From: a virus
DNA: 41,129 bases
IMG/VR virus record: IMGVR_UViG_3300036829_000041
Coordinates: 1-41,129 of that record
Reading direction: 5' to 3' (one strand)
Position numbers and translations under genes: made by a program. The notes under the pieces were generated by a model. That model worked only from the letters and a program-made list of their open reading frames with translations, was not told the DNA's origin and did no database searches. Below are positions 31,413 to 37,642 of this stretch, piece after piece. Within the stretch, counting starts at the first letter, position 1; each line of letters opens with the position of its first letter.

Positions 31413-32125
31413 GGCCGCCACGGCGGGCGGCCCGCCGACTCCGCCACCCGGCGCAGCGCCGAGATCGTCGGCCAGTCATCATCTACCCACGGCCCCGACA
31501 GCGGCCCTGACGGCAGCCAGAACGTCTCCAGCGCAATCCCGTGGTTCCCAGCCAGCCACTCATACACCGCCTTGAACCACGACGGCCGGTGCCCCTTCAC
31601 CGACGAGTTGGTCTCCGCCACCACCCGGTACCCAGTGTCCGGCATCTTCGCCGACCAGGCCGACAGCGCCGCCTTCGGATCAGTGGTGCCGTGCAGGTCG
31701 TACAGATCCACGCCGTAGAAGTCCATCCCCGGAACCACCCAGCCACGCCCGGAGCCCATCGTCGTCACCGGCCCATACAGCACATCGGACCGGGTGTCGT
31801 GCACCAGGTGGTGCAGGTAGGTGTGGATGCCGTGCACCCACGCCTGCTGCTGCGCCACCGTGCCCGGCAGGTCGGCGTGCTCGGCCTCGTGCCAGCCCGT
31901 CAGCAGCGAACCCGGCGGCGCCTCCCCCAGCAGCGACACCAGGCCAGCGTCCAGCTCGCCCGCCAGCAGCGCGTCACGATCCGGGCGGATCGACCAGTGC
32001 GCCACCTGCCCGTCCGGCATCACCGGCCAGCCCAGAGCCATCGGCTTATACGAGCGCTGCACACTCATCCCGTGGACCCTAGCGGCCATCTCCGGGTAGT
32101 GGTTCTGATTCGCCCCGAACAGCAC
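31409..32125 (-). CDS. Putative TIM-barrel glycoside hydrolase
   Basis: 238 residues without signal peptide. SLLTGWHEAEHADLPG at ~93-108 could carry the acid/base Glu, GMDFYGVDLYDLHG the substrate-loop strand, and YRVVAETNSSVKGHRPSW at ~183-200 the nucleophile Glu, followed by an aromatic ALETFWLPSGPLSGPW strand. The spacing of two Glu on beta-strand ends fits clan GH-A-like (GH5/GH26-type) enzymes. It could degrade a host surface polysaccharide. The fold call is by pattern only. Confidence 0.65.
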   Translation of the reverse strand: MLFGANQNHYPEMAARVHGMSVQRSYKPMALGWPVMPDGQVAHWSIRPDRDALLAGELDAGLVSLLGEAPPGSLLTGWHEAEHADLPGTVAQQQAWVHGIHTYLHHLVHDTRSDVLYGPVTTMGSGRGWVVPGMDFYGVDLYDLHGTTDPKAALSAWSAKMPDTGYRVVAETNSSVKGHRPSWFKAVYEWLAGNHGIALETFWLPSGPLSGPWVDDDWPTISALRRVAESAGRPPWRP

Positions 32126-32127
32126 AG

Positions 32128-32508
32128 CTACGGCGTCGCCGGGTTCTCGGCGTCCAGCTCGCCCGCGTCGGCCACCTGCCCGCCGAGCGTCCCCACCGCC
32201 GCCTCGGCCGCCGCCACGTTGGCCGACAGCGACGACAGGTCCAGGGCCGGGTTGGCGTTCTTCAGGTCGCTGATGTCCTGGCGGATGCCAGCCAGCGAGG
32301 TTTTCAGCGCCCCCACGCCCGTGTTTACCGCGTCGGTGAGCACCTGCACACGCCCGGACAGCGCATCCACATCCGCCTGAGTAGCCAACGTACCCACCTT
32401 GTCTGTGAGGTTCGATAGAGCCGTCAAGATCGTAGCCTGGTTCGCCAGGATCGACCGCTGCCCAGCCAGCACCTCAGACAGGTCAACGTCGATCGTCAGC
32501 GCGGCCAC
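32128..32508 (-). CDS. Coiled-coil phage protein
   Basis: 126 residues from a GTG at 32508. Long amphipathic helices with heptad pattern (ILANQATILTALSNLTDKVG, VQVLTDAVNTGVGALKTSLA, LSSLSANVAAAEAAVGTLGG). Such short coiled coils are common in Streptomyces phages and may be fibre-like or oligomerisation parts. Function unknown. Confidence 0.72.
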   Translation of the reverse strand: MAALTIDVDLSEVLAGQRSILANQATILTALSNLTDKVGTLATQADVDALSGRVQVLTDAVNTGVGALKTSLAGIRQDISDLKNANPALDLSSLSANVAAAEAAVGTLGGQVADAGELDAENPATP

Positions 32509-32519
32509 GGCTCGCCACC

Positions 32520-32657
32520 CTACAGGCCGCAGCCCACAGCCAGGGCAAGAGCCAGCAAACAGCAGCTAGCAGCAACCCAGGCAGCCGCCCTGGCCAGCCT
32601 GCCCCGCCAGATCAGCCACAAAGCCCGGGACGGCAGCATCACACATGCCTCGCTCAC
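32520..32657 (-). CDS. 45-residue membrane or lipoprotein-like microprotein
   Basis: A GTG at 32657 overlaps the TGA of the Lys/Ala-rich gene. The product has a basic N-terminal part (LWLIWRGRLARAAAWVAA) and a hydrophobic C-terminal span ending LALALAVGCGL. The late Cys in a hydrophobic context resembles a lipobox but sits too near the C-terminus for a standard lipoprotein. Function unknown. Confidence 0.5.
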   Translation of the reverse strand: MSEACVMLPSRALWLIWRGRLARAAAWVAASCCLLALALAVGCGL

Positions 32658-33286
32658 AGCGAGTTCGCCTTCGCGTCCAGCCGGTCCGCCTGCGCCCGCA
32701 GCTCCCGGATGCGATGCCGCAAACCCAAGATCCGCTTATGCAGCACCACCACCCGGCCAGCCGCCTTCGCCGCCGCCGACTGCGCGGCCCTGTGATGCAC
32801 CGTCTTGGCCTTCGCCTTCGCCGCGTTCTGCCCCGGCTTCGCGTTCTTCGCCGCCTTCGCGCCCTTCGCCGCCGACGCCGCCGCCCGCTTCGAAGCCGCA
32901 TGCGTCGCCTTCGCCGCCTTCGAAGCCCGCGCCGCCCCCCGCAGCTCCTTCACCAGGCCAGCTATCTGGGCCGCGAGTTCCCGCGCCTGCTCCCGGAGAT
33001 GCGCCGCCTCCCGGTGAAGCCGACGCTTGCGCGTCGCCGTACCCGGCGCGTCACTTCGCCCGCCAGGGCCGCCCCCGCCAGTAGTGAACTGGCCACCCGC
33101 CGCCGAGCCAGGCGGGGCATGGTTCGGGTTGAACCTCGCAAGCTCGCTAACCTCCTGCGCCATCTCCTCCGCGTCAGCGACCAGGCCATCCTCATCCACC
33201 TCGCCCACAAACGAGGGCAGGTCGTCATCGTCCTGCCTAGGCGCCAGGCCCAGCGCCGCCCGCTGCACAGCCACCCACTCGTCCAC
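32654..33286 (-). CDS. GGQF-module protein with histone H1-like Lys/Ala-rich domain
   Basis: 210 residues from a GTG at 33286; a TTG at 33298 is also in frame. The acidic N-terminus (RQDDDDLPSFVGEVDEDG) leads to FNPNHAPPGSAAGGQFTTGG at ~52-71, a relative of the GKW module. A coiled coil follows (LHREAAHLREQARELAAQIA), then a Lys/Ala/His-rich stretch at ~110-165 resembling eukaryotic H1 or bacterial histone-like tails, and a final coiled coil. Nucleic acid binding is inferred from composition. It is the first gene after a noncoding region. Confidence 0.7.
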   Translation of the reverse strand: MDEWVAVQRAALGLAPRQDDDDLPSFVGEVDEDGLVADAEEMAQEVSELARFNPNHAPPGSAAGGQFTTGGGGPGGRSDAPGTATRKRRLHREAAHLREQARELAAQIAGLVKELRGAARASKAAKATHAASKRAAASAAKGAKAAKNAKPGQNAAKAKAKTVHHRAAQSAAAKAAGRVVVLHKRILGLRHRIRELRAQADRLDAKANSL

Positions 33287-33298
33287 TATTGGCCCCAA

Positions 33299-33529
33299 AC
33301 TGTCTCAAGTGTTTTCACAGCGCGTGACGAGCAACGCCAACGCGTGAACACACGCACACACTGGCTGCGGCGCGGAGTCGTACGCGGGATGGTGACCGGG
33401 CTATCTGCTGGCCCTGCCAGCGGGGCCGGGTGCCACCGTGCGGGGTGGGTGGAGTCCCTTGGCACTCCACCATCGCGGTGCTAGGAGTCCCGGCACAGCC
33501 GGGCGGGGGCGGGGGTGGTAGATCAGACC
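33299..33529 (-). promoter_or_regulatory. 231-bp noncoding region with hairpins and direct repeats
   Basis: No gene is seen. CGCGTGA occurs at 33321-33327 and 33341-33347, exactly 20 bp apart, near TTTTCAC. GGTGGAGT (33448-33455) pairs with ACTCCACC (33464-33471), and CCCGGC (33489-33494) pairs with GCCGGG (33498-33503). This divides the small-gene block from the packaging block and probably holds a terminator for the former and a promoter or operator for the latter. No firm -10/-35 pair was identified. Confidence 0.5.
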
Positions 33530-33883
33530 CTAGATAGGGAGGACCCTGCATGTGTCGCCTACGCGTACCTCTAGCCACTGGCTTGCGATGCTGCCCTGGT
33601 GCCTGACCCTGAAGCTCATACCCTCGGCCAGTGTCCCTGCTGGGATGGGCCTGTCTATCTCTACGCTCGCCACCAGGCCCGCCTCTGTGACGCGCACGCC
33701 AGTGCACCTGCCCACCTGCGGCCCCCAGTCCCAGGTGACTGGGATCTGTGCCCCGTCGTACACCAGGCGCCCAGCACGCCAGATCTGGTGGGGGCAGCGC
33801 CCCCCGCGCCTGTGCCACGCCCGTGGGGGGCGGTTCACCTGTAGCTCCAGGCGTTCCACATCCTTGCCGCCTGTGCACTTCAT
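33530..33883 (-). CDS. Unrecognised 117-residue protein
   Basis: ATG at 33883 overlaps the TGA of the gene before it. It starts MKCTGGKDVERLELQVNRPP, has a Cys/His segment (RCPHQIWRAG), then beta-rich sequence (TGVRVTEAGLVASVEIDRPI, GMSFRVRHQG, LEVRVGDTCRVLPI). It is the last gene of the small-gene block. Function unknown. Confidence 0.65.
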   Translation of the reverse strand: MKCTGGKDVERLELQVNRPPRAWHRRGGRCPHQIWRAGRLVYDGAQIPVTWDWGPQVGRCTGVRVTEAGLVASVEIDRPIPAGTLAEGMSFRVRHQGSIASQWLEVRVGDTCRVLPI

Positions 33884-34074
33884 AGCCGCACCACCTTGAC
33901 AGGGGACAGGCCGTGGCGTCTCCACTCCGTCTTGCACGCCTGGCACAGGTCGATGTACCCAGGTTCGTGGGGCAGGGTTTGCCCAGCAGGGAAGTGCCAG
34001 CGCCACTCAGCCAGGGCACCGCACCCATCTGGGCCGTGCAGTGAGCTATGGCACTCACATGCGCTAGCCGCCAT
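33880..34074 (-). CDS. Cys-rich small protein (zinc-ribbon-like)
   Basis: 64 residues with CECHSSLHGPDGC near the N-terminus and YIDLCQACKTEWRRHG near the C-terminus, two Cys pairs that could bind zinc. Overlaps both neighbours. Unknown role. Confidence 0.62.
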   Translation of the reverse strand: MAASACECHSSLHGPDGCGALAEWRWHFPAGQTLPHEPGYIDLCQACKTEWRRHGLSPVKVVRL

Positions 34075-34366
34075 CGGGCCAGCGTTTGAGCGCTTCCATC
34101 ATCGTCAGGTCCGGGACCACTGTCCCGCTGTACTCCCCGGTGGTGGCGTGCGCGGCGACCCGGATGTAGCACCACATGATCAGGCGCCTCGGCAGATGCC
34201 AGGCGATCTTGCGCAGGAACGTGTCCCGTGCCTTGGCCGCCCGGTACCGGCGATCCCGCCACAGGTTCACGTGCGCTGCGCGGCCAGGTGACCGATAGGC
34301 GCACCTCGCCACGGACCAATGAACCCTCAGCCGGGCGGTCTCTGGTGATCTCCAGCGCGTGATCAT
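34064..34366 (-). CDS. Small phage protein with Trp/Arg-rich helices
   Basis: 100 residues from the ATG at 34366 with GAGGCGGGG upstream (the frame's earlier TTG at 34384 is less likely). The C-terminal half (LPRRLIMWCYIRVAAHATTG, then EYSGTVVPDLTMMEALKRW) looks like a conserved small protein seen in Streptomyces phages with no function assigned. No membrane span is certain. Confidence 0.68.
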   Translation of the reverse strand: MITRWRSPETARLRVHWSVARCAYRSPGRAAHVNLWRDRRYRAAKARDTFLRKIAWHLPRRLIMWCYIRVAAHATTGEYSGTVVPDLTMMEALKRWPDGG

Positions 34367-34380
34367 GATTCCCCGCCTCG

Positions 34381-34560
34381 TCAACCATCGCCAGGCGGCT
34401 GACCGGCGCCGCCCATAGTCCCCATCCAGGTGCCGAGCATGACAGCGACGTGATGCGCCGGTATGCCCGCCTTGCAGTAGGAGGCGAACATCTCAGCCAC
34501 GGAGGCGGCCATCTCGTCAAGCTCGCCGATCGGGTCGGCCGGATCGTCAGGACTGGCCAT
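34381..34560 (-). CDS. Unrecognised 59-residue helical protein
   Basis: ATG at 34560 with GGTGGAG upstream, overlapping the previous gene. Acidic N-terminus (DPADPIGELDEM), helix AASVAEMFASYCKAG and a Met/Gly-rich end. Unknown. Confidence 0.62.
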   Translation of the reverse strand: MASPDDPADPIGELDEMAASVAEMFASYCKAGIPAHHVAVMLGTWMGTMGGAGQPPGDG

Positions 34561-34861
34561 CGCGCTCCACCTTGCCGGGCGCCACCCTGTGCGGCTCACC
34601 ATCAGTGTGGTCGCACGGCACCGGGTGAACCGCGAACGGCTCCCCGCAGTAGACGCAGCGTATCCCTACCGTATCGGCCGGGTAGTGGATGTGGGGCAGC
34701 GCGGGAACGCCCTTGAGGGGGCACCAGCACAGGTAGCCCTGTCCCACCCGGGTACGCCAGGTGTACTCGTTCTGCGTCAGGTCGGCCACCTCGGACGCGG
34801 CCGAGGCGTGCTGCTCATGCGTCCACATGATCGCCGTAGTGGAGGCGACGCCTTCGCTCAT
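34547..34861 (-). CDS. Zinc-binding-like phage protein
   Basis: 104 residues from the ATG at 34861. It has GYLCWCP, then IRCVYCGEPFAVHPVPCDH, giving several Cys/His ligands (CVYC...H..PC.H). A typical short phage zinc protein; function unknown. Overlaps genes on both sides. Confidence 0.66.
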   Translation of the reverse strand: MSEGVASTTAIMWTHEQHASAASEVADLTQNEYTWRTRVGQGYLCWCPLKGVPALPHIHYPADTVGIRCVYCGEPFAVHPVPCDHTDGEPHRVAPGKVERDGQS

Positions 34862-34917
34862 CGGGCCACCTCGCAGGCGACGTGGACGGCTGCGGCGACG
34901 ATCTCGGTGTCCGTCAT
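34858..34917 (-). CDS. Possible 19-residue coupled micro-ORF
   Basis: ATG at 34917 overlaps the stop of the preceding gene (ATGA), and its TGA overlaps the next ATG (ATGA). It would encode MTDTEIVAAAVHVACEVAR. It may be a real microprotein or a bridge that keeps ribosomes coupled. Confidence 0.35.
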   Translation of the reverse strand: MTDTEIVAAAVHVACEVAR

Positions 34918-35117
34918 GACGGCCGCCCCCAGCGGGCTGGCCGGGGATCCACCTGGCTCGAAGGCTCGTCAGCCAGTGTCCTGCCAGGGTTACCCGGCCA
35001 GCCCTTCTTTTGGGGGGAACTTGGGCTGCACTCTGGGCATGCGCGAAAGTCGTTGTCACAATCCAGGGTGCCGCAGTGGCCCCGCCAGGGTGGGGCGAGC
35101 CACCAGTCAGGTCCCAT
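34914..35117 (-). CDS. Small Cys/Trp-containing protein
   Basis: 67 residues: MGPDWWLAPPWRGHCGTLDC followed by DNDFRACPECSPSS, i.e. C-x4-C and C-x2-C pairs fit for zinc; the rest is Pro/Gly-rich. Overlaps its neighbours. Unknown. Confidence 0.5.
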   Translation of the reverse strand: MGPDWWLAPPWRGHCGTLDCDNDFRACPECSPSSPQKKGWPGNPGRTLADEPSSQVDPRPARWGRPS

Positions 35118-35298
35118 CGGCCTGGCCGCCTTCGGGGTCGGTGAGCGGTGCGAGTTGCCGCCGCCGCTCGCGGTGATAGCACCACATGCGGCAGGTCAGC
35201 GCGAGCACGTCAGGCTGCTCGCCATCGTCTATCGACAGCAGCTCGGCGGTCAGCCTCACGGCACCGTCCCGGGCGGCGGGTGAGAAATCACGGGCCAT
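35107..35298 (-). CDS. Unrecognised 63-residue protein
   Basis: MARDFSPAARDGAVRLTAEL is a helical start, followed by IDDGEQPDVLALTCRMWCYH and a basic/polar tail. Starts within the end of the preceding short gene. Unknown role. Confidence 0.58.
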   Translation of the reverse strand: MARDFSPAARDGAVRLTAELLSIDDGEQPDVLALTCRMWCYHRERRRQLAPLTDPEGGQADGT

Positions 35299-35404
35299 GG
35301 GGGCCGTCCATCGCCCATATGCCAGCGATTAGGTCCAGGGCTTCGCCCCGCCAGGGCTTGTCCAACAGGGCAGCCAGCTTCACCAGGTACGAGGCGTCCA
35401 TCAT
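35288..35404 (-). CDS. 38-residue helical microprotein
   Basis: ATG at 35404 overlaps the TGA of the upstream gene (ATGA). Encodes MMDASYLVKLAALLDKPWRG and then EALDLIAGIWAMDGPHGP. No membrane span long enough; a short amphipathic helix pair. Unknown. Confidence 0.55.
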   Translation of the reverse strand: MMDASYLVKLAALLDKPWRGEALDLIAGIWAMDGPHGP

Positions 35405-35679
35405 GGGTGCGGCCGGTCCGAGGAGATCCGCATGGTGGCCGAGCTAGCCCAGTTGTGGTCGGGCTCCTCGGTAGCAGGCAGCGGCCGGGATGGCCGGAAA
35501 TGGTCAGCCGAGGTGACGGTGACCGTATCCACCCGCACATCCTCGGCGTCTATGGCCACCATCGTCAGCGAGTCCAGCGAGTCCAGCGACACCCGCACCA
35601 GGCTGCCCACCCTCGCCAGGGCCGCCATCATCGATGACGTATCCACCCACAGCATGTGGTGCACCCGCCCGGTAGCCAT
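35401..35679 (-). CDS. Unrecognised 92-residue protein, probably leaderless
   Basis: Begins MATGRVHHMLWVDTSSMMAA with strand/helix alternation (GSLVRVSLDSLDSLTMVAID, DVRVDTVTVTSADHF) and a polar tail. The ATG at 35679 has no ribosome site, but TACGAT lies 7 nt upstream; an ATG at 35688 is in frame but would overlap that box. It heads the leftward run of small genes to 33530. Function unknown. Confidence 0.6.
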   Translation of the reverse strand: MATGRVHHMLWVDTSSMMAALARVGSLVRVSLDSLDSLTMVAIDAEDVRVDTVTVTSADHFRPSRPLPATEEPDHNWASSATMRISSDRPHP

Positions 35680-35686
35680 GCAGACC

Positions 35687-35692
35687 ATCGTA
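35687..35692 (-). promoter_or_regulatory. Putative -10 box (TACGAT) of a leaderless transcript
   Basis: On the minus strand TACGAT is followed by seven bases and the ATG at 35679, the same geometry as the plus-strand genes at 5303 and 39058. No clear -35 was seen. Confidence 0.38.
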
Positions 35693-35713
35693 GTGGCCGC
35701 ACGCTACCCCCCG

Positions 35714-35884
35714 TCAGTACCAGCGGCGCCGGTACCACGGCCGCGCGTTCGCCGACGGCGCCGGGACGAACGACAGCGCCATGAGCACGACCCCGATCAC
35801 CAGCAGCACCAGGCCGAGGGTCACCAGCAGGCCGAGGCCGAGCACCAGGCCGAGCACCAGCAAGATCACGCCGAGCACGATCAT
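35714..35884 (-). CDS. Small two-span membrane protein (DUF6131-like)
   Basis: 56 residues: MIVLGVILLVLGLVLGLGLL followed by VTLGLVLLVIGVVLMALSFV and a basic Trp/Tyr/Arg tail. This matches the layout of DUF6131-type small membrane proteins common in actinomycetes and their phages. AGAGGAG precedes the ATG. Function unknown. Confidence 0.7.
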   Translation of the reverse strand: MIVLGVILLVLGLVLGLGLLVTLGLVLLVIGVVLMALSFVPAPSANARPWYRRRWY

Positions 35885-35895
35885 GGTTGGCTCCT

Positions 35896-36063
35896 CTACG
35901 GGATCAGGCTGAGCAGGACAGCCAGCGCGAGCGCCAGCACCGACGCTGGCGCCACCCATGATGGTGCCGCGAACCCGGAAGTGACAACCGACAGCAGCCA
36001 CACCAGCGCCAGCACCAGCGCCGCGATCACACACACCCAGCAGGCCCGCAGCTTGCCACCCAT
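35896..36063 (-). CDS. 55-residue membrane protein
   Basis: Two hydrophobic spans, WVCVIAALVLALVWLLSVV and PASVLALALAVLLSLIP, behind a short basic start (MGGKLRAC). AGGAAG upstream of the ATG. Belongs to a run of three membrane proteins (35714-36396). Unknown role. Confidence 0.65.
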   Translation of the reverse strand: MGGKLRACWVCVIAALVLALVWLLSVVTSGFAAPSWVAPASVLALALAVLLSLIP

Positions 36064-36078
36064 GATGGTCCCAGCTTC

Positions 36079-36396
36079 CTAGTGAGGTTCCGCACCATGA
36101 CGCTGAACGCGCCAGAGCACTATCCCGCGCCATGCCAGGATCGGCGGCACCATCAGCAGCGCACCCACCGACACCCATCCCAGCCAGTCCGACTGGGTGA
36201 ACGTGTTCCGCCCGAACCAGTAGATGAACATGGCGGGCATCACCGCGAGCGCCAGCGCCGCCGACTTGGCAATGATCGTCCAGCCAAGCTGCGTACGCCA
36301 CCACGGCCAGAACGTCGAAACCGCCGCAATGAACAGCACCGAGCCGTAGAAAATCGCTTGCACCGCGATCTCGGCGACCAAGCGCTGCGCGTGCAC
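36079..36396 (-). CDS. Phage membrane protein (three spans)
   Basis: 105 residues from a GTG at 36396. Spans near residues 10-28 (AVQAIFYGSVLFIAAVSTF), 39-60 (WTIIAKSAALALAVMPAMFI) and 72-88 (LGWVSVGALLMVPPILAW). Tail VQRHGAEPH. A holin-like or accessory membrane role is possible, but no lysin gene lies next to it. This arrangement is common in Streptomyces-type phages. Confidence 0.7.
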   Translation of the reverse strand: MHAQRLVAEIAVQAIFYGSVLFIAAVSTFWPWWRTQLGWTIIAKSAALALAVMPAMFIYWFGRNTFTQSDWLGWVSVGALLMVPPILAWRGIVLWRVQRHGAEPH

Positions 36397-36400
36397 TCTC

Positions 36401-36559
36401 TTAGCCGTCCTCCCGCGAACGCCACTTGATCATCTCGGCCTGGATCACCTCGACCAGGTGGTTGCGCTGCCGCATGTCCCGCAACGGGACCACAAGCTGT
36501 GTCTGAACCCGCTCGTTGGCGGCCTCGGACTGTTCCGCTTCGATTCTGGCTGCGCGCAC
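36401..36559 (-). CDS. Short coiled-coil protein
   Basis: 52 residues from a GTG at 36559 with GGAGG eight bases upstream. VRAARIEAEQSEAANERVQT then VPLRDMRQRNHLVEVIQAEM is one charged helix. A longer frame from a GTG at 36610 that overlaps the previous stop would add a strange Arg/Trp-rich N-terminus; the short form is preferred. Unknown role. Confidence 0.6.
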   Translation of the reverse strand: MRAARIEAEQSEAANERVQTQLVVPLRDMRQRNHLVEVIQAEMIKWRSREDG

Positions 36560-36606
36560 GATCGGCCACCTCCAGCCGCGCCATTGCCAACGCCACGGCC
36601 GCCACC

Positions 36607-36840
36607 TCACAACCCGTCGCCACCATCAGGCTGCACCGGCAGCCGTCCCCCGGTGATAGCCCTGATGACGGCCAGCGTGCTACGCGCGGCCTCTTCGGAG
36701 GCATCCCCCCGCCTGCGCTCAGCCTCCAGCGCACGGCGCAGGTCAGCTATGTCTTTGCGCTGCATCCAGACCACCCAGATCAGCACCGCCACGGCCGCAG
36801 CCGGGCCGGAAATCAGTGGCAGGATGTCTGCCGCTGTCAC
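36607..36840 (-). CDS. Single-span membrane protein with coiled coil
   Basis: 77 residues from a GTG at 36840. LPLISGPAAAVAVLIWVVWM is a membrane helix, followed by a charged coiled coil (KDIADLRRALEAERRRGDAS). This layout is frequent among small actinophage membrane proteins near holins. Function unknown. An 11-codon ATG frame (from about 36877) precedes it. Confidence 0.68.
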   Translation of the reverse strand: MTAADILPLISGPAAAVAVLIWVVWMQRKDIADLRRALEAERRRGDASEEAARSTLAVIRAITGGRLPVQPDGGDGL

Positions 36841-36941
36841 GGCCGCACCATCACGGTGGGCACGGGTAGCTGCATGGGGCCTCTCCGCAGGTCAGCTACG
36901 CCGCACAGCCCAAGCCTGGCCCTCGGACGGCTAGCAGTCGA

Positions 36942-36951
36942 GTGATATCAC
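36942..36951. promoter_or_regulatory. 10-bp perfect palindrome GTGATATCAC
   Basis: Self-complementary, AT-centred and lying in noncoding DNA downstream of a strong hairpin and upstream of a gene run. It could bind a dimeric regulator such as the HTH protein encoded at 40525-40797. Inferred from symmetry only. Confidence 0.4.
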
Positions 36952-36979
36952 CGGAAACGCCCTAAGTGGCTACATGGAT

Positions 36980-37005
36980 GGGCCGGGGCGACGCAGCCCC
37001 GGCCC
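36980..37005 (-). terminator. Perfect 10-bp GC hairpin
   Basis: GGGCCGGGGC (36980-36989) pairs exactly with GCCCCGGCCC (36996-37005) around a 6-nt loop, 39 bp after the stop of the gene at 37045. No U tract. A transcription terminator for the leftward run is likely. Confidence 0.78.
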
Positions 37006-37044
37006 AGTGGTCACCCCCTGTTCATCGTTGGGAGATGATCACGC

Positions 37045-37233
37045 TTAGAAGTCTGCTGCCTTCCCCCCGGGCTGGAACTCGGCGGGCATCGCCGCCTCCA
37101 GATGTGCGGCGTCACGGGCGGATCTGATCCGGTGCCGGGCCGCCTGCACCGCCTGATCAGGCCCAGCGCTGGCCAGCAGCAGGTCCACGCCATCGGCCAG
37201 GGCCGCCAGCAGTTCCGCCAGTTCCGGGTACAT
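37045..37233 (-). CDS. Unrecognised 62-residue helical protein
   Basis: ATG at 37233 shares its A with the TGA of the preceding gene (TGATG). MYPELAELLAALADGVDLLL then a helix with QAVQAARHRIRSARDAAHLE and a polar end. Followed by a strong terminator. Unknown. Confidence 0.65.
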   Translation of the reverse strand: MYPELAELLAALADGVDLLLASAGPDQAVQAARHRIRSARDAAHLEAAMPAEFQPGGKAADF

Positions 37234-37337
37234 CAGACTACCGCCGCCACCATCAGCACGATCGCCACCGCCAGCAGGCCACCGAGCACCGTCAGCATGC
37301 CGCGTCTCCACTGAACACCTTGCCGCGTCTCGTCCAC
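37233..37337 (-). CDS. 34-residue single-span membrane microprotein
   Basis: GTG at 37337 behind GGGAGGTG. VDETRQGVQWRRGMLTVLGG then LLAVAIVLMVAAVV forms one membrane helix. Its stop is coupled to the next ATG. Role unknown. Confidence 0.6.
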   Translation of the reverse strand: MDETRQGVQWRRGMLTVLGGLLAVAIVLMVAAVV

Positions 37338-37391
37338 GGCGCACCTCCCTGGCTTTCCCCTATGGGTGCACAGAGTAGACGATGCCCATGG

Positions 37392-37475
37392 TCACGTGCA
37401 GGCCACCACTAGCAGCAGCGAGCCGACGGCGTACGCGATGAACGCGGCCACCGGCCAGATCAGATCCCGCCTCAT
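37392..37475 (-). CDS. 27-residue single-span membrane microprotein
   Basis: MRRDLIWPVAAFIAYAVGSL then LLVVACT: a basic start and one hydrophobic helix. Its ribosome site (AGGA, 11 nt upstream) is weak. It may be real given neighbouring tiny membrane genes. Confidence 0.45.
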   Translation of the reverse strand: MRRDLIWPVAAFIAYAVGSLLLVVACT

Positions 37476-37495
37476 GTAGACGACAGTCCTGGCGT

Positions 37496-37642
37496 CTAGT
37501 AGCTGGTCGGGCTGACGGGCTTGCCCATGCCGTCCTGGTTGCGGCACTGCTTGCACGCACCGGTCTTGCCATGCGGGCATGTCTTGCCCGAGCCGTGCGG
37601 GGGCACGGGAATGCCGGGCTGCGGTGCGTCCTGGTCAGCCAT
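37496..37642 (-). CDS. 48-residue Cys/His zinc-type protein
   Basis: ATG at 37642 with GGGAGAT upstream, overlapping the previous stop. Pro-rich start, then KTCPHGKTGACKQCRNQDG, a compact C-x2-H...C-x2-C site. Likely a mini zinc ribbon. Unknown role. Confidence 0.62.
   Translation of the reverse strand: MADQDAPQPGIPVPPHGSGKTCPHGKTGACKQCRNQDGMGKPVSPTSY

Larger units (their letters stand above)
36841..37044 (-). promoter_or_regulatory. 204-bp noncoding region with palindrome and strong hairpin
   Basis: It separates two leftward gene runs. It contains the perfect palindrome GTGATATCAC (36942-36951), a likely operator or dimer-binding site, and the terminator hairpin at 36980-37005. A promoter for the membrane-protein run is expected between them, but no convincing hexamer pair was identified. 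Confidence 0.5.

Noticed and set aside
31257-31718. Possible plus-strand gene in the lower-GC patch
   Set aside because: No ribosome site or -10 box before it, and most of it lies antisense to the better-supported hydrolase gene.
32520-32657. Rz1-like spanin lipoprotein
   Set aside because: The Cys in the hydrophobic stretch is four residues from the C-terminus, so no mature lipoprotein would remain after lipobox processing.
35714-36840. A complete holin-endolysin lysis cassette
   Set aside because: Several small membrane proteins are present, but no endolysin-type gene lies next to them, so a lysis call is not supported.
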